The notes under the pieces: generated by a model
Databases searched by the model: none
Told to the model about the DNA's origin: nothing
What the model saw: only the letters and a program-made list of their open reading frames with translations
Part shown: positions 49,174-58,700 of the stretch, one piece after another
How positions within the stretch are numbered: position 1 is the first letter of the stretch
Layout: each line of letters begins with the position of its first letter
Translations under genes and position numbers: made by a program
Source: Akkermansia muciniphila
Lineage (GTDB): Bacteria; Verrucomicrobiota; Verrucomicrobiia; Verrucomicrobiales; Akkermansiaceae
NCBI GenBank assembly: GCA_947624785.1
Contig: CANQLV010000007.1
Coordinates: 1 to 64,000 of the forward strand
Direction of reading: 5' to 3'
Length of the DNA: 64,000 nucleotides

Positions 49174-49749
49174 ATGAAATGTTCCCTGCTCAGCCGTCCC
49201 ATGACCTGCACGCATGACTGGATCAGCCGCGTCGTCCTTCCCGGGGATACGGTCGTGGACGCCACGGCAGGCAACGGACACGACACGGTCTTCCTGGCCC
49301 GTCTGGCCGGCCCCTCCGGACAGGTGCACGCCTTTGACGTGCAGGAGGAAGCCATTCGCGCCACCAGGGAGCGCCTGGAGAAAGAAGGGCTGCTCACCTC
49401 CGCCGTCCAGCTCCATCTTGCCAGTCATGACCGCATGGCGGAACTGGTCACCGGTCCCGTGAAGGCCGTCGTCTTCAACCTGGGCTACCTGCCGGGCGGC
49501 GATAAAAAAACGGTCACCAGACCGGACTGCACCCTGGCGGCGCTGGAACAGGCCGCCGCCCTCATCACCCCGAACGGCCTTCTCAGCGTCATGTGCTATC
49601 CCGGCCACGAAGGCGGGGATGCGGAAGCGGAAGCCGCGGAGGATTTCCTTTCCCGCCTGCCGCACCATTCCTGGCGCACCGGCAAATACCAGCTCCTGAA
49701 TACCGGAACGCCGGCCCCCTTCCAGATCTGCGCGTTCAGGCTGGACTGA
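49174..49749 (+). CDS. mnmM: SAM-dependent methyltransferase of the YtqB/MnmM family
   Basis: This 191-residue protein has the Rossmann SAM motif VVDATAGNGHDTVFLARLAG (about 28-47), then HAFDVQEEAIRATRERL and the family signature VVFNLGYLPGGDKKTVTRPD. The last block is characteristic of YtqB, now MnmM, which completes the mnm5 modification of the tRNA wobble uridine by methylating the aminomethyl group. C-terminal CYPGHEGGDAEAEA also fits. Assignment to the family is firm; tRNA specificity is by analogy. It is convergent with rdgB. Confidence 0.85.
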   Translation: MKCSLLSRPMTCTHDWISRVVLPGDTVVDATAGNGHDTVFLARLAGPSGQVHAFDVQEEAIRATRERLEKEGLLTSAVQLHLASHDRMAELVTGPVKAVVFNLGYLPGGDKKTVTRPDCTLAALEQAAALITPNGLLSVMCYPGHEGGDAEAEAAEDFLSRLPHHSWRTGKYQLLNTGTPAPFQICAFRLD

Positions 49750-49808
49750 CCTTCCCCGCAAAAATACGGGAACAAGGCTGCTTCACGATCAAACGCCCGG
49801 AAAAACCA

Positions 49809-50429
49809 TCAGTCCCGGCGTTCCTCCATCCATTCCGCCACCTGCGCCAGAGCGCGGGCGCGGTGCGACATGGAATTCTTCACCTCCATGGGAAGCTGGG
49901 CGAAACTCCGGTCATGGCCTTCCGGGACAAATAGCGGATCATAGCCGAATCCCCCTTCCCCGGCCGGTTCCGTCAGCATGTGGCCTTCCACGGAACCGGA
50001 AAACTCCGCCAGCACGCTGCCGTTCCTGGCAAGCACCATCACGCAGCGGAACCGTGCGGAAGGCTTGTCCCCCCGTTTGACTCCGGCGCGCCGCAATTCC
50101 TCCATCATGCGGAGGTTGTTCCGCGCGTGGTTCCCTTCCTCCCCGCCGAAGGAGGAGGACCAGACGCCGGGGCGGCCGTCCAGCACGTCCACCTCCAGCC
50201 CGGAATCATCCGCCAGCAGGACGCCGGGAATGCACCTGGAGGCGGAAAGCGCCTTGAGCGTGGCGTTCTCCGTAAACGTGACTCCCGTTTCATCCACGGG
50301 CGGAGCCTGGGGGTAGTCGGAAAGGTCCTTCACTTCCCATTTTCCGGCCAGCATGGCGCGGATTTCCCCGGTCTTGTGGGCGTTGCGCGTGGCAACCACC
50401 AGCAGCGGCAATTCCTGTTCCATCATCAT
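49809..50429 (-). CDS. rdgB: XTP/dITP diphosphatase
   Basis: This 206-residue HAM1/RdgB protein has VVATRNAHKTGEIRAML, VTFTENATLKALSASR, LLADDSGLEVDVLDGRPGVW, SSSFGGEEGNHARNN and EGGFGYDPLFVPEGHDRSFA. It cleaves non-canonical purine triphosphates to monophosphates and so cleans the nucleotide pool. Three ATGs in a row (50429, 50426, 50423) leave the start ambiguous by two residues. It lies 38 bases after xthA, so the two DNA-protection genes form an operon. Confidence 0.94.
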   Translation of the reverse strand: MMMEQELPLLVVATRNAHKTGEIRAMLAGKWEVKDLSDYPQAPPVDETGVTFTENATLKALSASRCIPGVLLADDSGLEVDVLDGRPGVWSSSFGGEEGNHARNNLRMMEELRRAGVKRGDKPSARFRCVMVLARNGSVLAEFSGSVEGHMLTEPAGEGGFGYDPLFVPEGHDRSFAQLPMEVKNSMSHRARALAQVAEWMEERRD

Positions 50430-50467
50430 GAATCTTTTGCAGTTGAAAACCGTACGAAAGACCGCGT

Positions 50468-51229
50468 TCAGCAGTCGATCTCCAGGCTGACGGGGCAATG
50501 GTCGGACCCCGTCACGTCCGGATGGATGGCGGCGCCCTTCACCTTGGGAGCCAGCGGATTGGAAACGCAGAAGTAGTCGATGCGCCATCCGACGTTCCGG
50601 GCGCGGGCGCCCGCGCGGTAGGACCACCAGCTGTACCAGCCCGGTTCCTCCGGATGCAGGGCGCGGAACGTATCCGTGAACCCGGCCTCAAGCAGCAGCG
50701 TGAACCCGGCGCGCTCCTGGTCGCTGAACCCGGCGGAAAAACGGTTCTCCCTGGGACGGGCGATGTCGATCTCCTCATGGGCTACATTCAAATCCCCGCA
50801 GAAGACGACCGGCTTGGTTTCCGCCAAGCCTGCCACGTACTTGCGGAACGCCGCATCCCACTGTTCCCGGTACGGGAGGCGCACCAGCTCGTTCTGGGAA
50901 TTGGGGGTATAGCAATTGACCAGGTAAAACTGTTCAAACTCCATCGTGCACACGCGCCCCTCCCGGTCATGCTCCGGCCAGCCGATTCCGGTGGACGTGG
51001 AAAGGGGCTGCACCCTGCTGAGGATCAGCACGCCGGAATAACCGGCCTTCTCCGCCGGATTCCAGAGCTGGTGCGGCCAGGAGGAAATCCACAAGTCATC
51101 CACCTGTTCCGGGCGCGCCTTGATCTCCTGAAGGCAGAGGACATCCGGCTCCAGCGCCTCCACGGCGTCCCCCATTCCCTTGCCGAGGATCGCCCGCAAT
51201 CCGTTCACATTCCATGAGACGAGTTTCAT
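50468..51229 (-). CDS. xthA: exodeoxyribonuclease III / AP endonuclease
   Basis: This 253-residue endonuclease/exonuclease/phosphatase-fold protein has SWNVNGLRA at the start, CLQEIKARPEQ (metal glutamate), YTPNSQNELVRLPYR, the catalytic Asp/Asn in VFCGDLNVAHEEID, and the terminal SDHCPVSLEI with the catalytic His. It cuts DNA at abasic sites in base-excision repair. It is the first gene of the xthA-rdgB pair. Confidence 0.94.
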   Translation of the reverse strand: MKLVSWNVNGLRAILGKGMGDAVEALEPDVLCLQEIKARPEQVDDLWISSWPHQLWNPAEKAGYSGVLILSRVQPLSTSTGIGWPEHDREGRVCTMEFEQFYLVNCYTPNSQNELVRLPYREQWDAAFRKYVAGLAETKPVVFCGDLNVAHEEIDIARPRENRFSAGFSDQERAGFTLLLEAGFTDTFRALHPEEPGWYSWWSYRAGARARNVGWRIDYFCVSNPLAPKVKGAAIHPDVTGSDHCPVSLEIDC

Positions 51230-51428
51230 GCACGCATACTTCCCGTTTTTGCCGGCTCCGTCAAGCCCTCAAACACCCCCGCCCCGCACCCTTCCGGGGG
51301 ACCGCTGAAAACCCTTCTTCCGGAATCATCCCCAGTCTTTTGCATGCCACATAGAACAAGCGTTTTTTCTTGCCAGCACCGCCCCCTCATGCTTACTTAG
51401 ATAGGCAAACACCCCGAGAGACACTCGA

Positions 51429-51456
51429 GAGTGGGTCTGTCGACCCGCTCTTTTTT
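51429..51456 (+). terminator. leader terminator in front of nusA
   Basis: The stem GAGTGGGTC / GACCCGCTC (one T-G wobble, loop TGTC) is followed directly by TTTTTT. It ends 27 bases before the nusA ATG and points the same way as nusA. It therefore terminates either a short upstream RNA or the nusA leader itself. The rest of 51230-51428 shows no gene. Confidence 0.85.
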
Positions 51457-51483
51457 GTCTATCCATCACATTCCTCCACACTC

Positions 51484-52779
51484 ATGACAAACGATATTAA
51501 AGCTTTAATTGACTACTACGAGAGGGAAAAAGGGCTCTCCCGTGAAAAAATTCTTCTCGCTCTGGAATCCGCCTTTCTCTCCGCCTACCGCAAGATGGTT
51601 CCCGGCTCCGGCAGCATCAACTACCTGAGGGCTGAAATCAACGTGGACAAGGGCAAGGTGCGCATCTTTGCAGATCTGGAGGTGGTGCCGGATGAAGAAT
51701 ACTCCGACAAGTTCAATCAAATCCCCCTCTCCCTGGCCGTCAAGCTGGACCGGAACGCCGTCCTGCACGACCTGCTGCCCACCAACATCACGCCCAAGGG
51801 CTTTGGCCGCATCGCGGTGCAGACCGCGCGCCAGACCATGCTCCAGAAGCTGCTGGATGCGGAAAAGGAAATGCTTTACGACGAGTTCAAGGACCGTGCC
51901 GGCGATCTGGTGACGGGCACCATCCGCCGCTTTGAAAAGGGGGACATCTTTGTGGACCTCGGCAAATTCGAAGGCGTCATGACCTCCCGCGAACGCGTGC
52001 CTAATGAAGACTACAGCGTCGGCGACCGCATGCGCTTCTACGTGGTGGAAGTGCGCACGGAAGCCCGCGGGCCGGAAGTCATCCTCTCCCGCAGCCATCC
52101 GAACCTGGTGCGCCGCCTCTTTGAATCGGAAGTGGTGGAAATAGGCGACCAGACCGTGGAAATCCACGGCATCGCCCGTGAAGCCGGCTACCGTACCAAG
52201 GTGGCCGTCATCAGCCATGACGACAAGGTGGACCCGGTGGGTGCATGCGTAGGCATGCGCGGAGCCCGCGTCAAAAACATCGTCCGGGAACTCAACAACG
52301 AAAAAGTGGACATCCTGGAATGGACGGAGGACCCCGTCATCTTCGTCCGGGAGGCCCTCAGCCCCGTGGAACCGCGGGAAATCACCGTGGACGAGGAAGC
52401 CAAAAAGATCTTCGTCATCGTCCAGGACGACAAGGACCTCTCCAAGGCCATCGGCCGCAGGGGCCAGAACGCCCGCCTCACCTCCCGCCTGATGGGCTGG
52501 GATGTCCAGGTGCGCGTCTTTGACGTCCAGGAAGCGGAAAAACGCCAGAACCAGGCCGCTGCCGAGGAAGTGATGCGCCAATGCCAGGTCGCCGCAAAGA
52601 CCCTCAGCGAGCAACTGGAAATCCCGGAAGAAACCGCCATGGGCCTGGTAACCATGGGAGGAACGGACTTGGTGGCCCTTACCGGATTTGAAGCTTCCGA
52701 CATCGCGGAAAGCATGGGCATTCCCGCAGAGGAAGCCGCCCAGATTCTGGACAAGGCCCGGGACCTCATCTCCCAATAA
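51484..52779 (+). CDS. nusA: transcription termination/antitermination factor NusA
   Basis: This 431-residue protein has a NusA N-terminal RNAP-binding domain (1-125: ALIDYYEREKGLSREKILLA ... GFGRIAVQTARQTMLQKL) and an S1 domain (about 135-200: VTGTIRRFEKGDIFVDLGKF). Two KH domains (about 205-345, with VDPVGACVGMRGARVKNIVR and DLSKAIGRRGQNARLTSRL) follow, and the protein ends with a helical acidic domain. It modulates pausing, termination and antitermination by RNA polymerase. It is first in nusA-infB-rbfA, the usual bacterial order but without rimP immediately before it. A terminator hairpin in its leader may give autoregulation. Confidence 0.96.
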   Translation: MTNDIKALIDYYEREKGLSREKILLALESAFLSAYRKMVPGSGSINYLRAEINVDKGKVRIFADLEVVPDEEYSDKFNQIPLSLAVKLDRNAVLHDLLPTNITPKGFGRIAVQTARQTMLQKLLDAEKEMLYDEFKDRAGDLVTGTIRRFEKGDIFVDLGKFEGVMTSRERVPNEDYSVGDRMRFYVVEVRTEARGPEVILSRSHPNLVRRLFESEVVEIGDQTVEIHGIAREAGYRTKVAVISHDDKVDPVGACVGMRGARVKNIVRELNNEKVDILEWTEDPVIFVREALSPVEPREITVDEEAKKIFVIVQDDKDLSKAIGRRGQNARLTSRLMGWDVQVRVFDVQEAEKRQNQAAAEEVMRQCQVAAKTLSEQLEIPEETAMGLVTMGGTDLVALTGFEASDIAESMGIPAEEAAQILDKARDLISQ

Positions 52780-52821
52780 CCGTTGAGCGCGGCGCTCAAT
52801 ATCTAACAAACTTAAATTAAG

Positions 52822-54879
52822 ATGCCTAATAAACAAGAAGAGAACGAACCCAAAAAGGAAGTGTTGGATCTGATCGGCGGATCTCCCAAAAAGAAACGCG
52901 CACCCCAGCCGGAACCCGCACCGGCGCCATCCCGCCCTGCCCCGGTCAAGAAAGAAGCTCTCGACTTGCTTTCCGGCCCCAAGAAAAAAGCGCCCGTCTC
53001 CGCTCCCTCCGAGCCGGCTACCGCCCCTGCCCAGGCCGCACCCGCCGCAGAATCTGCCGCGCCTGCCCCCCAGGAAACGGACTCCGCAGACGATAAAATC
53101 ATCAACCTCAAGCCGCCCGTCTCCGTCTCCGAGCTGGCGGCCATGCTGCAAGCCAAGCCCTTCCAAATCATCAAGGACCTGATGGGCATGGGCATCTTCG
53201 CCAACCCGAACACGCCGCTGGACGCGGACGCCGTCAGCGCCATCTGCGACCTGCACGGCTACACCTTCGCCCGTGAAAAACGGGAAAAGGGCGGCGGCGT
53301 CAAGGCCCAGCAGGAACCGGTCAAGGAACCGGAACCCGTGCCGGTGGTGGAAGAACCCAAGGCCACCCTCATTCTGCGCACGCCCATCATCACCGTCATG
53401 GGCCATGTGGACCACGGCAAAACCTCCCTGCTGGACTACATCCGCAAGGCACGCGTAGCCAAGGGGGAAGCCGGGGGCATCACCCAGCACATCGGCGCCT
53501 ATACGGTGGAATACAACGGCAGCACGCTTACCTTCCTGGATACTCCGGGCCACGCCATCTTCACGGAAATGCGCGCCCGCGGCGCGGACGTGACGGACAT
53601 CGTGGTGCTGGTGGTGGCCGCCAATGACGGCATCATGCCCCAGACGCGGGAAGCCATCGCCCACTCCAAGGCGGCCGGCAAGACCATCATCGTGGCCATC
53701 AACAAATGCGACCTTCCGGCCGCAGACCCCGTCAAGACCAAAAGCGGCCTGATGGAGGAAGGGCTGGTTCCCACGGACTTCGGCGGCAACGTGGAATGCG
53801 TGGAAGTCTCCGCCCTGACCGGCGACGGCATCGACGACCTTCTCGGCCTCCTCGTCCTCCAGTCGGAAGTGCTCGAACTCCAGGCCAATCCCAAGGCCAA
53901 CTGCCGCGCCTCCATCATTGAGGCCCGCGTGGAACCCGGCACGGGCAGCTCCGCCACGGCCATCGTGGAAAGCGGCACCATCCGCATAGGCATGCCCTTC
54001 ATCTGCGGACCGTACGCCGGCAAAGTGCGCGCCCTGGTCAACGACCACGGCGAACGCGTCAAAAAGGTGGGACCCGGCATGCCCGTGGAAATCACCGGCT
54101 TTTCCGAAACTCCGAACGTGGGCGACGAACTGGTGGAAATGGAAAACGAACGCGCCGCCAAGAAGCTGGGTGAAGAACGCCAGGAGGAACTGCGCAAGCA
54201 GCGCCTGGCCCAGCCCCGCAAGGCCCGCATGGAAGAACTGCTCGCCATGATGGGGGACGGCACCCAGAAAGCCCAGCTCAAGATCCTTCTCAAGGGGGAT
54301 GTGCAGGGCTCCGTGGAAGCCATCAAGAAGGCCATTATGGACATCCAGTCGGACAAGGTGGAATGCGTCTTCCTGAACGCCTCCGCCGGCCCCATCTCGG
54401 AATCGGACGTGCTGCTTGCCTCCTCTTCGGACGCCGTCATCCTGGGCTTCAACGTCAAGGTGGAAGCCAACGCCGTGAAGCTGCTCAAGCGGGAAGGCGT
54501 GCAGGTGAAGCTTTACTCCATCGTTTACGAACTCATCGACCAGGTGAGGGATGCCATGCTGGGCCTTCTGGAACCGGAAACGCGTGAAACCATCATCGGC
54601 CACGCCAAAGTGCTCCAGGTCTTCAAGCTCAACAAGGGCCGCGCGGCGGGCTGCATGGTGGAGGACGGAAAAATCCTCCGCAGCTGTGAAGCGCGCGTCA
54701 TCCGCGACAAGACCCCCGTCTTTGACGGTAAAATGTCCACCCTCCGCCGCTTCCAGGATGAAGTGGAAGAAGTCAAGGCCGGACTGGAATGCGGCATCCG
54801 CCTCGGCGACTTCAACGAATACGAGGCAGGAGACATCATCGAATGCTACACGCTGGAAAAAATCCAGCAAACGCTGTAA
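52822..54879 (+). CDS. infB: translation initiation factor IF-2
   Basis: This 685-residue GTPase has a Pro/Ala/Lys-rich disordered N-terminus (about 1-90) and an IF2N domain (about 95-150: PVSVSELAAMLQAKPFQIIK). The G domain has GHVDHGKT (194-201), DTPGH and NKCD, followed by domains II-IV ending YTLEKIQQTL. It brings fMet-tRNA to the 30S subunit. It is shorter than the long E. coli form because the N-terminal extension is reduced. It lies 42 bases after nusA. Confidence 0.97.
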   Translation: MPNKQEENEPKKEVLDLIGGSPKKKRAPQPEPAPAPSRPAPVKKEALDLLSGPKKKAPVSAPSEPATAPAQAAPAAESAAPAPQETDSADDKIINLKPPVSVSELAAMLQAKPFQIIKDLMGMGIFANPNTPLDADAVSAICDLHGYTFAREKREKGGGVKAQQEPVKEPEPVPVVEEPKATLILRTPIITVMGHVDHGKTSLLDYIRKARVAKGEAGGITQHIGAYTVEYNGSTLTFLDTPGHAIFTEMRARGADVTDIVVLVVAANDGIMPQTREAIAHSKAAGKTIIVAINKCDLPAADPVKTKSGLMEEGLVPTDFGGNVECVEVSALTGDGIDDLLGLLVLQSEVLELQANPKANCRASIIEARVEPGTGSSATAIVESGTIRIGMPFICGPYAGKVRALVNDHGERVKKVGPGMPVEITGFSETPNVGDELVEMENERAAKKLGEERQEELRKQRLAQPRKARMEELLAMMGDGTQKAQLKILLKGDVQGSVEAIKKAIMDIQSDKVECVFLNASAGPISESDVLLASSSDAVILGFNVKVEANAVKLLKREGVQVKLYSIVYELIDQVRDAMLGLLEPETRETIIGHAKVLQVFKLNKGRAAGCMVEDGKILRSCEARVIRDKTPVFDGKMSTLRRFQDEVEEVKAGLECGIRLGDFNEYEAGDIIECYTLEKIQQTL

Positions 54880-55022
54880 CCTCAAACAGGACCAGGCAAC
54901 AGGGATGGACGCCCCTTGCACGCCCCTCCGGGCGTTCAAAGAAGCTCCATCCCTGTCCTTTCTCCCCCATTCTTCCTTCTTCGATTGAACTAATCGGTCC
55001 ATCCATCACTCTATCCCTTCAT

Positions 55023-55400
55023 ATGAGCAGACGCACTGACAAGGTAAATGAACTCCTCCGCCGTGAAATAGGCACCACCATCCAGCGGGACTTTGAATTC
55101 CCCGGAACGATTGTCACCGTTATTGAAGTGGAAGTGACGGACGACTTGAAAGAAGGAAAAGTATGGGTAGGCGTCGTAGGAAAAATGTCCCCCGCCCAGG
55201 TGCTGGAAAAACTGAACTCCCGCCATGGCCTCATCCAGTCCGCCGTAGCCAAGCGCGTGGTGCTGCGCAACACGCCGCGCCTGACGTTCCGGCTGGACGA
55301 CTCCGCCCAGCGCGGCGTTGACTTGGTCAACCTCCTGGAAGACATTGATAAAAACCTTCCCAAAGCCCCTCCGGCCGATCCGGAAAACGGCGAGGAATAA
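55023..55400 (+). CDS. rbfA: ribosome-binding factor A
   Basis: This 125-residue protein has the type II KH fold of RbfA: MSRRTDKVNELLRREIGTTI, VTVIEVEVTDDLKEGKVWVG, ALVAKRVVLRNTPRLTFRLD-like block SAVAKRVVLRNTPRLTFRLD, then VDLVNLLEDID and an acidic tail. It assists 30S maturation of 16S rRNA and is important at low temperature. It is last in the nusA operon, 143 bases after infB, with a terminator just after. Confidence 0.93.
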   Translation: MSRRTDKVNELLRREIGTTIQRDFEFPGTIVTVIEVEVTDDLKEGKVWVGVVGKMSPAQVLEKLNSRHGLIQSAVAKRVVLRNTPRLTFRLDDSAQRGVDLVNLLEDIDKNLPKAPPADPENGEE

Positions 55401-55420
55401 CACTCTCCTGAAAAGTAAAA

Positions 55421-55459
55421 AATCCTCCTTGTCTTCCTGCGAGACAAGGATTTCTTTTT
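55421..55459 (+). terminator. terminator of nusA-infB-rbfA
   Basis: AATCC plus CCTTGTCT pair with AGACAAGG plus ATT (one small bulge) and are followed by TTTCTTTTT. Confidence 0.85.
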
Positions 55460-55584
55460 CCGGCTAAAAGCACGAAGCCAACCGCCTTACCGTGTTTACT
55501 GACCGGCAAAACGGCGAAGTGGACGGCGAAGTGGAATTAGCAGAATGATTTTTTCAGGAGAAATTCTGCAACAGACAACAAGGG

Positions 55585-55667
55585 CCCGGAAGCCGGATTC
55601 CTCCGGTTGGACGGAATGCAAGGCATGAAGCCCGCAGGGTGAGACAACCTGCAGGGAAAACGAATCA
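55585..55667 (-). repeat. dispersed ~83-nt structured element, copy 2
   Basis: This is the minus-strand copy of the element at 28711-28793, lying 57 bases past the sulfatase stop. The hairpin here is CCGGA-GGAA-TCCGG in place of AACCGG-ACTTGC-CCGGTT. The surrounding region 55460-55723 contains no gene. Confidence 0.6.
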
Positions 55668-55723
55668 ATCCCTTGTTCCCAGGGAAACCGTTACCGGAAA
55701 ACGGGGTAGAATTTATTTCTTCC

Positions 55724-58700
55724 TTACCTCGTCACCTTCAATCTCAGGAACCGGCGTGCCGGAGCGCTTTCCTCCAGAACTGCCGTATCACGGAATTCCC
55801 CGCGGACACCGGCCGGAGTGACGACTCTTTCATCTGCCCACTCCTTCAGGTCGGACGAGCTTTCCACACTGAACGTCACATCCGTCGCTTCCGGATTTAC
55901 CGGCCAGGAAAGCACGAGGTATTTTTTGCCCCCTTCCTCCCGGATCGCCAGCTCCGTCACGCTTCCGCACGGTTTATTGGGGTCCAGGCCCGTTGCATAC
56001 TTCATCAGGTTGGTGACTCCGTCTCCGGCGGGACAGGCATCCGGAGCCATCTGGTCCTCCGGCGTTCCGTCCCCGAAGTTGTCCTTTTTCCACTTATCGT
56101 ACCCCGCCGGGGCGGGGGCCGCGGACTGGGTCAGCGTGAACGTTCTTTCCTCGCCGTCGCACTGGACGGTGACCACGGCCACCCGTTCCGCTTGCTGGGC
56201 GTTGGCTTCCATTTCAATGGCCAGCGTGGCAGTTCCGGAACCTGAGGCCGGCCGGATCGTGACACAGGCCTGGTCACAGGAGGCCGTCCATGGAAGTTGC
56301 GTCTGCACGGTCAGCGTGGTGGAGGCAGCGGCAAACCCTACGGTTTCCTCCGTTTTGTCAATATTGACGGGGTTTACGTATTCATAGCTGAAGGCGCTGG
56401 CGGGAATCTCCTGCCTGCCGATTCCCGGCCCCTCCCATTGCATGGTGAGGGCAGAGCCGGAGGCGTGGCCCACATAACCGATGCGGATGGGATGCACCCC
56501 CGCCGCAAGCCGGACGGCCTGTACCGCATTGGGCGTGACTTCCGACCCCTGCCGGGCATTGGAGTTGGCTTCCGTGCCCGGCGTATAGGCGTAGTCCGCA
56601 TCAATGAGCTGCATGTCGTGCAGGTGTACGAAGGCTTTGGATCCCGCGTTGGAATCCGTCTGAAGGTAGAATTTGTACTCCCCTGTAACGGGAACGGTAA
56701 GGTAGCCCGTGAGTTCCACCCCCTTTTGAGCGGCGGAACCGGCATTCACGCTGAGAGAAGTCACAGCGCCTGTGACAGAGGGCGCTTCCTCCATCTGGCG
56801 GAAATCGGGCACCCAGTCAAAACCACGGTTCCAGCAGCGCATCTTCAGCCCCTGCCGGAGATTGGCCGGAGCCGTTGCAGCGGGCACGTCACCGGCATTC
56901 AGAGTTCCATTCGTGGAAGGCAGGGAGCGCCGCACGGACAAGGCCCGGGCTTTCATCTTCGCCTGCAAGTCCGGACGGGAGGAGGCCAGATTGGAGGCTT
57001 CCTGCGGGTCTTTTTCAGTATCGTAGATCTGGAAGTCCTGATCCGTTCCGGAAATGTTGAAACGCACGCCTTTAAGGCCATCCACAAACACGACCTGCTG
57101 CAGACCGCGGGGAGAGTTTTTGTGGTTTGACAGGAAATCCTGATAGGAGGCGCCGTTGCCGCTATAGTTATATTCAGAGTAAATCAGGCTCTCCTTCTGG
57201 CGTTCCGGCACGCCAACCAGCGTCGGCAGCAGGGAAACGCCGTCGCAACGCGCAGGAACCGCCACGCCCGCCGCATCCGCAAAGGTAGCCATCCAGTCAT
57301 GGAACTGGCAGGCATTCAGGCTGATGCCGTTGGCAGGAATCACGCCGGGCCAGCGCACCAGGGTGGGCACGCGCATGCCGCCCTCCCAGCAGTCGCGCTT
57401 GATGCCGTCCATCATGCCGTAGCTTTGGAAGAAGGCGGGATTCTGCGCCCCCCGCTGGTGCTGCCCGTCCGAACCGCTTTCATTGTGAGGTCCGTTGTCG
57501 GAGGTAAAGACGATCATCGTGTTGTCATCAATTCCCAAATCCTTGAGCGTTTGAATCAAATCCCCCATCACATCATCCACGCGCCTGATCATGGTGGCGT
57601 GGCGTTTCTCCGTCTGGTTGGCGGAGGTGTCATTGATTCCCTCATTGTCCGGATGGATATAGGTATCCTTGGAGAAGGTTCCTTCCACCCCGGCCGCTGC
57701 CGCCCGCTGCGCCGTAGCCGTGTTGGAGGCTTCATATCCGTCCTCATTCCCGGCCACCCACTGCAAGCCTCCCTTGAGGCCCGGTTTGGGGGGATAGGCG
57801 CACGCAGGCACCGCCAGGGAACCGTGCGGAGCGGGGAAGGCCAGATACAGGAAGAAGGGCTGGGAGGCCGACTTGGCATGGTGGTCCACGATCCACTGCT
57901 TGGCGCGCGCGCCGAACAGGTCCGTGTCATAGGCCGTATTAGGAACCTTGTTCGTCACATTGGCGAAGGCGGGGGAAGATACGCCGTCATTGTATTCGTA
58001 AATGTTCTTGGATTCCGTGATGTAGTGGTAGTGCCCCGTCAGATGCTCCATAATCCCGTAAAAGTAGTCGAATCCGCGTTCGTTGGGACGGGCATACAAG
58101 CCGGACGGCCCCTGCCCGTAACCGCCGATGCCCCATTTGCCGACAGCCGCCGTATGGTACCCGGCGCCTTTCAGCACCGTGGCCAGCGTGTGGGAGTTTT
58201 CTATGGGATAATCAAAGCTGTTGTTGCGGATAACGCGGGAATGGCCCTGGTGCACCCCCAGCAGCAGGGAGGCGCGCGCCGGGGCGCACACGGGCGCCGC
58301 GCTGTAATGGCGCCGCAATTGCATCCCTTCCGTCGCCATGGAATTCAGTTCCGGCGTCTTGAAGCTGTTGCGCCGCGTTACCATTCTTCCGTTCTTGTCC
58401 TGATGGTTCCAGTTTTCTTCCAGGTCGCCCCAGCCCATGTCATCCACCAGCACGAAGATGATATTGGGCCTGGACCCGGAAACATGACCCGGCATGTCCG
58501 GCTTCTCCGCCACATCCGTCTGAAGCGTCAGCAATTTGGCGGCCTCATCATAATTCCATGAAACCGCCCCCTCCGGCAGTTCCTTCACGGTGATGGAAGC
58601 AGTCGTTTCCGGCTTGAACTGCACGCCCAGCGTATGCTTGCCCGGCCATGCGGCAATCAGATCTTCAAAAGAGGAATCAAACAGGACAACGTACTCCCGG

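Noticed and set aside
51505..55002. 1165-codon leftward frame opposite nusA and infB
   Set aside because: It spans two certain genes on the other strand and has His/Val/Gly-rich composition typical of antisense frames.
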